Shown: positions 17,068 to 24,834 of the stretch, one piece after another
Layout of the letters: each line of letters begins with the position of its first letter
Numbering within the stretch: the stretch's first letter is position 1
Assembly: GCA_000702025.1 (NCBI GenBank)
Contig: JNKJ01000015.1
Span: 62,001 to 126,000 of the forward strand
Reading direction: 5' to 3'
Length of the DNA: 64,000 nt
Origin: Blautia schinkii DSM 10518
GTDB lineage: Bacteria > Bacillota > Clostridia > Lachnospirales > Lachnospiraceae
Notes under the pieces: model-generated
Seen by the model: the letters and a program-made list of their open reading frames with translations, nothing else
Told to the model about the DNA's origin: nothing
Databases searched by the model: none
Position numbers and translations under genes: made by a program

Positions 17068-17716
17068 TTGGACTTACTTTAGGAATACTCTGTACTTTTC
17101 TATCCTGAATAAAGTAAATCTGGTCACATAAGTACGTTATATCTTCGCGTGTATGACTGGCAAGTAATATCATTTTTCCCTGGCGTTTTTGTTCAAGCAG
17201 GAGGGCACGGATTTCGGCAATACCCTTTTGATCCAGCCCATTCATTGGCTCATCCAGAATCATTAATTCCGGGTCCTCCATAATAACCTGTGCAATTCCA
17301 AGGCGCTGTTTCATTCCTAGTGAGTATTGTCCTGTCTTTTGGGAGGCAGCATCAAGAATGCCTGCTTTTTCCATTGCTGCCTCTACCTCTGATCTCCCTA
17401 TCAATCCCTTTATTTTTGTGAGATAAAGAAGGTTCTGTAAACCTGAATAGTGGGCAAGAAAACCCGGATTTTCTATCAAAATCCCCATACTTGGAGGAAA
17501 ATCTATATCCTTTCCAAGCGTTCTGGAATCTAAATAAATATTACCTTTCGTAGGGCGAAGAAGTCCTGCTGCCATTTTGAGAATAACGGTTTTGCCCGAA
17601 CCATTTGGGCCAATAAATCCGTATATCATTCCACGCTTAAGTTCTATACATACATCTTCTAAAATTATCCTATTTCGAAAGCTTTTATATACATGGGAAA
17701 ATATCAGTTTGTCCAT
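17051..17716 (-). CDS. ABC transporter ATP-binding protein, possibly C-terminally cut
   Basis: A 222-residue ATPase with Walker A GPNGSGKT, signature YSLGMKQRLG, Walker B LMILDEPMNGLDQ and the switch SHTRED. Such subunits in lantibiotic-immunity-type exporters work with small six-helix permeases like the next gene. The start at 17716 (MDKLIF) is preceded by GAGAGGGATTAAA; the longer open frame to 17806 runs into the permease. The C-terminus ends abruptly inside pduO with a 17-base overlap, and the last residues (SPITAPH) look unlike the family, suggesting the end was lost or replaced. Confidence 0.8.
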   Translation of the reverse strand: MDKLIFSHVYKSFRNRIILEDVCIELKRGMIYGFIGPNGSGKTVILKMAAGLLRPTKGNIYLDSRTLGKDIDFPPSMGILIENPGFLAHYSGLQNLLYLTKIKGLIGRSEVEAAMEKAGILDAASQKTGQYSLGMKQRLGIAQVIMEDPELMILDEPMNGLDQKGIAEIRALLLEQKRQGKMILLASHTREDITYLCDQIYFIQDRKVQSIPKVSPITAPH

Positions 17717-17741
17717 TTTAATCCCTCTCTCTTGTGAGTGT

Positions 17742-18401
17742 TCAAATATCTTTATCCATGATATGGTAATCCATTCTCCCTGATCGCCAATAAGAAACAA
17801 TGGCAATCACAATAAAAATAATATAGAATGGATAAAAATTAGGATTTAGTGCAGGGTGATTTTGGAAGATAATCCAAAAAAACTGGCTTAAAACAAATGG
17901 TAACAGGAAAGGGGCATATTTGTTTTTTAACAGGAAAGAAGCTAAGAAACCAACTAATGCCCAGAAACTACCAAACAGAAAGCCTAAACACACCTTAATG
18001 CAAAGCACCGCAGGAACCCCAAAAGTCTCTATTACTATTCTTACTCTCATTCCCTCAAAAATGTAACCCAGTTCCCGGCTTCCTATCAGATAGCAATAAG
18101 AAAAAACAATTGCCAAGGGTATGGCTATAATTAAACCGCCAGATATTCCTACGGAAAGAATACGCATGATGCCATATCTTCTCCATGACATGCGGCTTGC
18201 AATAAAATAATCGTAGTGATTCTTAGTCTCCTTATAATACTGATTCGCAAAAGCCCAGGAAGGAAATGCTGCTGAAAATATTGTAAACCCGGACATTGCC
18301 ATAGGAAGTGAACAAATTTCCAATACCGGAGTTGTTCCCGGCGTTTTTGCAAATTCTAAAACCGTCCGCATTAAAATCACCGTGAGAACTAATACCCCCA
18401 T
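17742..18401 (-). CDS. ABC-2 type permease, probably 5'-truncated
   Basis: A 219-residue membrane protein with about six hydrophobic segments, of the lantibiotic-immunity or multidrug ABC-2 kind. The first helix begins almost at the initiator (GVLVLTVIL), whereas relatives have a cytoplasmic stretch of some 20-30 residues first. The frame stays open for only twelve codons upstream of the ATG, with no ribosome binding site in front. It may therefore be a remnant. With the ATPase it forms a small minus-strand pair wedged between the pdu operon and the sugar ABC operon. Confidence 0.6.
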   Translation of the reverse strand: MGVLVLTVILMRTVLEFAKTPGTTPVLEICSLPMAMSGFTIFSAAFPSWAFANQYYKETKNHYDYFIASRMSWRRYGIMRILSVGISGGLIIAIPLAIVFSYCYLIGSRELGYIFEGMRVRIVIETFGVPAVLCIKVCLGFLFGSFWALVGFLASFLLKNKYAPFLLPFVLSQFFWIIFQNHPALNPNFYPFYIIFIVIAIVSYWRSGRMDYHIMDKDI

Positions 18402-18867
18402 AGTGAAACCACTATTATTAAAAATCGTATAGTTGACTTACCTTGTATATTTATAGCTGGAATTTTATAACATGAACCATGATGATCGTTTTAGTGTTAT
18501 TTAGTAACATAATATTTATATGCATATAGTATATTGATTTCTGACTTTTGTAAAAATATTTTCTGGAAATTGTAATTCATTTGTAACTATCTCATAAAAA
18601 TATAAATGCGGATTATAAAAAATATACAATACAATTTGCTATATCCCGGCATTTTCTGTTATCTATCGATTTCAATGTTTAGAGCAGATTATTTATAATC
18701 CTATTGACATTCATATTATCATAAAGGGGCAGTTGAGTTGTTAAACTCTCTTGTTCATTTGAGCAAAATATTCAATAGGAAGTACAAAAAATTATATAGG
18801 AACGTTTCCTCCCCGGTGTTAAGATAAACCTATCAAATCAAGAGACGAACGAAGGAGGTTCAACAAA
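18402..18867. other. Intergenic control region before the sugar ABC operon
   Basis: A very AT-rich 466 bases without a gene. TTGACA occurs at 18704-18709 but no good -10 follows at normal spacing. A near-palindrome AGGAACGTTTCCT lies at 18798-18810 and a GAGTT/AACTC repeat near 18737. Weak basal promoter elements fit a promoter that needs an activator, for example the YesN-type regulator encoded at 24835; this is inference. Confidence 0.4.
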
Positions 18868-20142
18868 ATGAAAAGAAAGCTTTTAAAGGCATTGGCAGTT
18901 GTGCTCGCAGGAACCATGGCATTATCCGTACCGGTATATGCAAAGGACGAAAAAACAAAACTCACCTTATGGCACATCCAGACCGGAACCATGGCAAGCT
19001 GCCTGGAAAACAGCGCACAGCGTTTCATGGAGCAAAACCCGGAGTATGAGGTAGAAGTAATCCAGATGCAGAACGACTCCTACAAGCAGAAACTCTCCAT
19101 GGCCATGAGCGCAGGAGAGACACCGGATATCTACATCCACTGGGGCGGCTCCTCCATGATCGACTATGTGGAAGCCGGACAGTGCGCAGACTTAACCGAG
19201 TTCATGGAAAAAGACAATTACAAGGATCAGTTCGTAGATGCAGGTATCGAGCAGTGTACCTACAATGACAAGATTTACGCAGTACCGGTAGAGAACATTT
19301 CCGTAGCAGGAATTTTCTACAACAAAGATGTATTCGAAAAATACGGCCTTGAAGAACCAAAGACCTTAGCCGAGCTGGAAGCGCTCTGCGACAAGCTGGT
19401 GGAAGAAGGCGTTGCACCTTTTGCTCTGGCAAACGCTACAAAATGGACAGGCTCCATGTACTATCAGTATTTTGCAACCAGAAAAGGCGGCCTTGAGCCA
19501 TTCAAAAATGCGGCAGCAGGAACCGGAAGCTTTGAAGATGAAGCCTTCACCTACGCAGGCGAAAAAATCCAGGAATGGGTTGACAAAGGATACTTCAACG
19601 AAGGCTACAACGGAATGGACGACGACAGCGGCCAGGCAAGACAGTTATTCTACACAGGCCAGGCAGCAATGGACCTGATGGGCTCCTGGTTCCCGGGAAC
19701 CGTTATCGGCGAAAATCCGGACTTTATTGAAAAAGTCGGCTTCTTCCCCTTCCCGGAACTGGAAGGCTCCGATGCAGACCAGAGTCTGTGTGTAGGAACC
19801 GTAGGCGACAACCTGTACTCCATCTCCGAAAACTGCGAGGACAAAGAAGGCGCATTCAAGCTGATTCAGAGCTTACTTGACGAGGAAGCACAGAAAGAGC
19901 GCAAGAGCTTCGGCAAAATCGTTCCACTGAAAAACTACGAGGCAGAGGATGAGCTGACCCAGGAAATCCTTGACACTGTAAATGCGGCAACCGGCATCCA
20001 GCTTTGGTATGACCAGTACCTTCCGTCCGAGGTAGCAGAAGTACATAAATCTACTTCCCAGGAAATCTTCGGAAACCTCAAGACACCGGAAGAGGCAAAC
20101 AAAGAAATGCAGAAAGCCATGCAGGATTATCTTGCAAAATAA
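18868..20142 (+). CDS. Carbohydrate ABC transporter substrate-binding protein
   Basis: A 424-residue family 1 extracellular sugar-binding protein (KLTLWHIQTGT at the start of the mature fold, AVPVENISVAGIFYNKDVFEKYGL, DLMGSWFPG). It should capture an oligosaccharide for the two permeases downstream. The signal peptide is residues 1-25 with a type I cleavage site after VYA. Unusually for a Gram-positive binding protein there is no lipobox cysteine, so how it stays near the membrane is unclear. GAAGGAGGTTCAACAAA precedes the ATG. A strong terminator-like hairpin follows, which would raise its level over the permeases. No ATPase gene is nearby; a shared MsmK/UgpC-type ATPase elsewhere is likely. 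Confidence 0.92.
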   Translation: MKRKLLKALAVVLAGTMALSVPVYAKDEKTKLTLWHIQTGTMASCLENSAQRFMEQNPEYEVEVIQMQNDSYKQKLSMAMSAGETPDIYIHWGGSSMIDYVEAGQCADLTEFMEKDNYKDQFVDAGIEQCTYNDKIYAVPVENISVAGIFYNKDVFEKYGLEEPKTLAELEALCDKLVEEGVAPFALANATKWTGSMYYQYFATRKGGLEPFKNAAAGTGSFEDEAFTYAGEKIQEWVDKGYFNEGYNGMDDDSGQARQLFYTGQAAMDLMGSWFPGTVIGENPDFIEKVGFFPFPELEGSDADQSLCVGTVGDNLYSISENCEDKEGAFKLIQSLLDEEAQKERKSFGKIVPLKNYEAEDELTQEILDTVNAATGIQLWYDQYLPSEVAEVHKSTSQEIFGNLKTPEEANKEMQKAMQDYLAK

Positions 20143-20156
20143 GAGTTAAAATAGAC

Positions 20157-20203
20157 AAAGCCACTGCACAAACAGCACAACCGATTGTGCGGTGGCTTTT
20201 TTT
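20157..20203 (+). terminator. Intercistronic terminator between binding protein and permease genes
   Basis: AAAGCCACTGCACAA (20157-20171) pairs with TTGTGCGGTGGCTTT (20185-20199) with one G-T wobble, then a run of seven Ts. Such read-through terminators are common after binding-protein genes and lower permease expression. An apparent GTG start at 20192 is inside this stem and is not used. Confidence 0.85.
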
Positions 20204-20224
20204 GCCCAAAAAGGAGGTATTCTT

Positions 20225-21124
20225 GTGCAGACAACAAGCTTGCTTGCCAGAAAGCGGGAGCGGGAGGTCCGAAAGGTTTCAGCCGTTTTTCTCATTCCCG
20301 CACTGCTTATCATTGCAGTTTTTATCATCTATCCCATCGTAGATTCCTTCCGCACCAGCCTTTTTGACTGGAACGGTATCACGGCAGGGAAAAAATTCAT
20401 CGCTATGAACAACTGGAAGGAACTGATTTCCGACGATACATTCTGGAAAGCCTTTCGCAACAACATTATTGTCATGGTGCTTTCCATTGTGATCCAGATG
20501 CCAATCGGCATGGCAATTGCCACCTTCCTCGACAGAGTTGGAAAAAAAGGCACAATCTTCAAAGTGCTGTGGTTCCTGCCCATGCTGATGTCCTCGGTTG
20601 CCATTGGCTACTTATTCAAATATGCCCTTGACACCAATACAGGCCTTGTATCCACCATATCCCGGATGTTGGGCGGCAAAAACATTGACCTCTTAGGAAA
20701 TCCCAAGACCGCGCTTCTGACCATCACAGTGGTTATCTGCTGGCAGTTCATCCCGTTCTATATGGTATATTTCATGGCAGCGTACAGCAGTCTGCCCGCG
20801 GATGTGTACGAAGCAGCGATCATTGACGGCGCTACCAGAGGCCAGTATTTCTGGAGAGTAGCCCTGCCTATGATGAAGCCTTCCATCAAGAGCGCGATCA
20901 TCCTATCCATGGTAGGTTCCCTGAAATACTTCGACCTGATTTACGTCATGACAGGAGGCGGGCCGGGAGACGCCTCGGAATTGATGGCTACCTATATGTA
21001 CAGCAACGCCTTTGAATCCTACAGGATGGGCTATGCATCGGCCATTGCTTCCGGTATGTTTATCGTGATTACCGTTATCTCTCTGGTAACGATGAAGCTG
21101 ATCAACGGAAAAGAGGAGGTGTGA
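20225..21124 (+). CDS. Sugar ABC transporter permease, MalF/UgpA type
   Basis: A 299-residue inner-membrane component with six predicted helices and the conserved EAA loop (YEAAIIDGATRGQYFWRVALPMMKPS). It pairs with the next permease to form the channel served by the binding protein at 18868. The start is GTG at 20225, with AAGGAGG seven bases upstream. Its stop overlaps the start of the next gene (TGATG). Confidence 0.93.
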   Translation: MQTTSLLARKREREVRKVSAVFLIPALLIIAVFIIYPIVDSFRTSLFDWNGITAGKKFIAMNNWKELISDDTFWKAFRNNIIVMVLSIVIQMPIGMAIATFLDRVGKKGTIFKVLWFLPMLMSSVAIGYLFKYALDTNTGLVSTISRMLGGKNIDLLGNPKTALLTITVVICWQFIPFYMVYFMAAYSSLPADVYEAAIIDGATRGQYFWRVALPMMKPSIKSAIILSMVGSLKYFDLIYVMTGGGPGDASELMATYMYSNAFESYRMGYASAIASGMFIVITVISLVTMKLINGKEEV

Positions 21125-21969
21125 TGATGCGTGAAGAATCAAAAGCAAAAAAAATAGCAGGAAAAATCATCGTCGCAGCACTGGTCCTTCTATGGTGTGT
21201 CATTGCATTTCTGCCCTTTTTCTTTATGGTAATGGGCACCTTCAAGGAACAGTTTGAAATGCTGATGGGCGGCGTTTTCAAAATGCCCCAGCAGTTATAT
21301 CTGGATAACTACATAGAAGTATTCCAGGGAAATATCTGGAACTACCTGAAAAACAGCGTTGTGGTCCTTGTGATTTCCCTCACAGTGCTTCTGTTTGTAA
21401 GCGCCTGCGCTGCATACCCCCTGTCCAGATTCAAATTCCGCATGAACAAGCCGATTTACAGCCTTATCGTAGCGTGTATGTCCGTGCCCATTCATGTGAC
21501 CCTGCTTCCGATCTTTCTTATGATGGTAAAAATCCATTTATATGATTCCATCTGGGCGCTGATCGGACCGTACATTGCATTTAACCTGCCAATCTCAGTC
21601 TTCATCCTCGTGACGTTCATGCAGGGAATCCCCAAAGAGCTTGAGGAAGCGGCAGAAATCGACGGCTGCGGCAAATACAGAATTTTCTGGTCCATCATGT
21701 TCCCACTGGTAAAACCGGGCCTTGCGACCCTGGCTATTTATAACAGCGTAAACATGTGGAACGAATTCAGCTTTGCCCTCACCCTGACACAGAGAGCCGA
21801 GAACAGGACGCTGCCGCTGGCAATCTGGGAATACCAGGGCCAGTATGCTATGAATGTACCTATGATCATGACGGTGCTGGTGGTGTCTGTACTGCCGATG
21901 ATTATTGCGTTTATTTTCGGTCAGGATAAACTGATCAAAGGTATGATGGCAGGAGCTGTGAAGGGATAA
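21124..21969 (+). CDS. Sugar ABC transporter permease, MalG/UgpE type
   Basis: A 281-residue second permease (six helices; EAA loop ELEEAAEIDGCGKYRIFWSIMFPLVKP). Two adjacent ATGs, 21124 and 21127, could serve as start; AGAGGAGG at 21112-21119 fits 21127 slightly better. It ends the transporter operon. Five bases after its stop begins the inverted hairpin element pair. Confidence 0.93.
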   Translation: MMREESKAKKIAGKIIVAALVLLWCVIAFLPFFFMVMGTFKEQFEMLMGGVFKMPQQLYLDNYIEVFQGNIWNYLKNSVVVLVISLTVLLFVSACAAYPLSRFKFRMNKPIYSLIVACMSVPIHVTLLPIFLMMVKIHLYDSIWALIGPYIAFNLPISVFILVTFMQGIPKELEEAAEIDGCGKYRIFWSIMFPLVKPGLATLAIYNSVNMWNEFSFALTLTQRAENRTLPLAIWEYQGQYAMNVPMIMTVLVVSVLPMIIAFIFGQDKLIKGMMAGAVKG

Positions 21970-21973
21970 TAAA

Positions 21974-22252
21974 GGGGTCCCCGGAAAGGTGTCGAACGGT
22001 GAAGGGAAGGAAATTCGGGGCGGGGCGTGGTTCTGTCTTGTCAGGCATTGCTCGCTTCCCTTCAACTAATCGCCAACTGCGACTAAGACGCTCACGAAGA
22101 GCGTTCGCGTCTAAGTCTCCGTAGGCGCTGGATTTTCAGGCGCGCTTCCGCAAAATGCCTGACAATACAGAGCCAGCGCCCCGCCCCGAATTTCCTTCCC
22201 TTCACCTTCCACTACATTTTCTCCCCTTTATAACGGCTGTGGCTTTCACAGG
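21974..22252 (+). repeat. Long hairpin element, copy A (inverted relative to copy B)
   Basis: A ~279-base structured element. The outer end reads GGGGTCCCCGGAAAG...GAACGGTGA. Next comes a ~49-base stem arm whose complement returns at 22155-22205, the first 30 bases pairing perfectly. Between the arms lies a ~105-base core with its own hairpins (GACTAAGACGC/GCGTCTAAGTC, CGCTC/GAGCG). Core and both ends are shared with copy B in opposite orientation, but the stem arms are not similar in sequence. It could be a transcribed structured RNA or a non-autonomous mobile DNA hairpin; no protein is encoded. Confidence 0.8.
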
Positions 22253-22601
22253 AAGCTGACTCCTGCGGAGAGTAGGTGTTTTACAGTTCTGCTGTATCGC
22301 AAATTTGCAGCCATGACTGCCCGCTGTAAGGTATTTGACTGCCAAGAAAGCTGGAGATTTATACAAAGCAACAATTTTACTGCGTAGCAGGCTACGCTGA
22401 GGATTTTTGATATGTGCTATCAGGAAAATAGGCAAGTGAAGCAGAAAGTTATTTGAAATCGACTACACTAAATGTCTACAAAGACAGATTGGCATGGACT
22501 TCAGTATATTGCAATACATAGTGCTTACCCAATCACACAATTTTTACGGGAAAACCAAGGCGTAAAGCAACCCAGAGCCACCAACCGAAGGAATAATCCA
22601 T
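22253..22601. other. Spacer between the two hairpin elements
   Basis: About 350 bases with no convincing gene. GCGTAG/CTACGC forms a small hairpin near 22383-22397. On the minus strand, 22601 to 22476 reads as an ATG-led frame of 42 codons broken by one TGA. Ends of the spacer next to each element retain faint inverted similarity, so the duplicated unit may once have been longer. Confidence 0.35.
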
Positions 22602-22881
22602 CCGGTGAAAACGACAGCCGTTTCGAAGGGGTGGAAACGTAGAGGAAGGTGAGGAGGAGGCGCTTGGGGGCCGGGAGGCATTAGGCACGGTCAGGCTGAT
22701 TTGCGGAAGCGCGCCTGAAAATCCATTGCCTACTAAGACTTAGCCGCGAACGCTCTTCGTGAGCGGCTTAGTCGCAGTTGGCAATTAGTTGAAGGGAAGC
22801 GAGCATCAGCCTGACGTGCCTAATGCCTCCCGGCCCCCAAGCGCCTCCTCCTCACCGTTCAATAACTTTCCGGGGTCCCCC
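22602..22881 (-). repeat. Long hairpin element, copy B
   Basis: A ~280-base element, the inverted counterpart of copy A. Its outer end (22848-22881) and inner end match those of copy A at roughly 80 percent of positions, and its core is about 90 percent alike. Its ~49-base arms are unrelated to those of copy A, yet 41 bases pair perfectly with each other. Two core stem pairs differ from copy A by compensating changes (A-T to C-G in the GACTAAG stem, C-G to T-A in the GCC/GGC stem), so pairing is what is conserved. Confidence 0.8.
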
Positions 22882-22917
22882 CTTCTTACTATTGGAAGAG
22901 ATTTCTTCTGCATATTG

Positions 22918-22926
22918 TGTTATAAT
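22918..22926 (+). promoter_or_regulatory. Extended -10 promoter for the YesM/YesN operon
   Basis: TGTTATAAT, that is TGn followed by TATAAT at 22921-22926, lies 110 bases before the kinase gene. No clear -35 is visible at 16-18 bases, which is normal for extended -10 promoters. Confidence 0.5.
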
Positions 22927-23036
22927 ATGGAAAGATTATAAATCCTTTCCGATAACATAAAAAAGTAAGAGATAATACCCACCGTAGCAGCATAAACCGT
23001 CTCCTACAACCACCACAGATTGGAGTACCGCACCCC

Positions 23037-24827
23037 ATGGAAAACAAAACCGAAAAACTCCGCGCATCCATCCGCAAATGGAATTTCGACAAAAAATTTG
23101 CCGTAATCCTCACCCTGCTTCTGATTGTATCAAACATGACAATCTTATTCGTGACCTCGCAGTCAGCCATCCGCTCCCTGCGGGATAAATCCGGCCGATT
23201 TGCCCAGGCACAGCTTGCCACGATCAATCAGATTTTAGAGACAGAGTTTAAAAACATTGCAAGCGATATGGAAACTATCGCCTTCAGCGACTACGTGAAG
23301 GATTATGTCACCTATGAGGAGCAGTCCCAGGAAAACAGCCTTTTTAATATAAACAGCGCGTACCAGACTCTCAATAATCTTACAACAGGCAACCCTCTGG
23401 TAGACTACGCAGCCATCATCGCAGAGGGCAAAAAGACGGTTTTATATTCAGGTGAGGTGTGGACAAAACCTGATTTTAAAGAGAAAATTGTTGAAAACTA
23501 TGGCAACTCAACCCAGAAAATCGAGAAAAATATCCGCTATAATACAATGCAGAAGGTGTTTTATCCGGAGGAAAAAGTACTGAATTTCTACCTCCCCATA
23601 AACAAAAAGTATGATATCCGCCCTGATCATCCCGTGGCTGTTCTTGTGGTGGGAATGGGAGAAAAGGTGCTAAGAAATTATCTCCAGACAACAGAGGATT
23701 CCCTTCCTATGAACGTCTATCTTTCGGATTCCACAGGCAGAAGTCTGGTATCTAATACTCTGGGAAATGGAGATGGGGCGGAGACACTGGAGTTGGAATT
23801 TAAGGAAAAAAGAGGCACGCTTGAAAAGGATGGAGAGCTGTTCATGTATCAGAAAATGTCGGAGTGGGACTGGTATACAGTGAGTGCCATTAAGACGGAT
23901 ATTCTGTATCAGGATACAAAAAATACAGTCCTTTTCCTGGTGGGAATGATTGCGGCTTTGTGCATCTGCGGTGTGATTGTGATACGTGTGATCTGCCGGC
24001 GCATGTATCGTCCCATGCAGGAAATCGTGGTCCGCATGAAGGAGGTTTCCGCAGGAAATCTGGATACAAGAATGAAGGAAGAATACTCGGGGGAGGACTT
24101 CCAGAATCTTGCAAGGGGATTTAACTCTATGGCGAGCCATATTCATACGCTGATGGAGGAGGTACTGAACGAGCAGCATGAGCTGGAGCAGTCCAAGTTG
24201 AATGCTCTGCAGAGCCAGATTAAGCCACATTTTCTCTACAATACATTGGAATGTATCCACTGGCAGGCGCTTTCTGAGGGGAATCAGGAGGTCTCTCGTA
24301 TGGTGAAGGCTCTGGCGAATTATTACCGTTTGTGTCTGAGCCACGGCCAGGATATCATTACCCTGGGCCAGGAGCTTGCTCATATACGCAATTATCTCAT
24401 CATCCAGAATATGCGCTATGACGACATTGTGACAGAGGACATTCATGTGGAAAAAAGGCTGGAGGGTGTGCTCATCCCGAAGATGACGCTGCAGCCTCTT
24501 GTAGAGAACGCCATCTATCACGGGCTGAAGGTGAAGGCAGGTAAAAAGGGAACAATCCGCATTGATGCCTGGGAGGAAGAGGAGCGCTGTGTGGTAAGTG
24601 TTTCTGACACAGGAGTCGGCATGACGCAGGAACAGTGTGAGGAGCTTAACCGCACCATATCACAGTTGAATTCTGATAAAGGATACGGGGTGCGTAATGT
24701 ACATAAAAGGATAGAAATTCTATTTGGAAAAGAATACGGTTTACATTATTTCTTGAATCCGGACTGCGGTGTTCGGGTGGAAATTTCCCTGCCGCGTCTT
24801 TGCAACAGTGAGGATGGAGAGGACTAG
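23037..24827 (+). CDS. YesM/LytS-type sensor histidine kinase
   Basis: A 596-residue membrane kinase: helix near 21-41, extracellular sensor about 42-297, second helix about 298-322, HAMP linker, then His_kinase domain (QSQIKPHFLYNTLECIHW) and HATPase with VENAIYHGLK and DTGVGM. Kinases of this group sit beside sugar ABC operons and control them, usually sensing the sugar or its loaded binding protein. The regulator at 24835 follows at once. GGAG is 11 bases before the ATG. Likely target: the promoter region of the binding-protein gene at 18868. Confidence 0.93.
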   Translation: MENKTEKLRASIRKWNFDKKFAVILTLLLIVSNMTILFVTSQSAIRSLRDKSGRFAQAQLATINQILETEFKNIASDMETIAFSDYVKDYVTYEEQSQENSLFNINSAYQTLNNLTTGNPLVDYAAIIAEGKKTVLYSGEVWTKPDFKEKIVENYGNSTQKIEKNIRYNTMQKVFYPEEKVLNFYLPINKKYDIRPDHPVAVLVVGMGEKVLRNYLQTTEDSLPMNVYLSDSTGRSLVSNTLGNGDGAETLELEFKEKRGTLEKDGELFMYQKMSEWDWYTVSAIKTDILYQDTKNTVLFLVGMIAALCICGVIVIRVICRRMYRPMQEIVVRMKEVSAGNLDTRMKEEYSGEDFQNLARGFNSMASHIHTLMEEVLNEQHELEQSKLNALQSQIKPHFLYNTLECIHWQALSEGNQEVSRMVKALANYYRLCLSHGQDIITLGQELAHIRNYLIIQNMRYDDIVTEDIHVEKRLEGVLIPKMTLQPLVENAIYHGLKVKAGKKGTIRIDAWEEEERCVVSVSDTGVGMTQEQCEELNRTISQLNSDKGYGVRNVHKRIEILFGKEYGLHYFLNPDCGVRVEISLPRLCNSEDGED

Positions 24828-24834
24828 GTGCGTT

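Noticed and set aside
21974-22881. Retron msr-msd region, suggested by the long perfect stem
   Set aside because: No reverse transcriptase gene is within the window and two inverted copies are not a retron layout.
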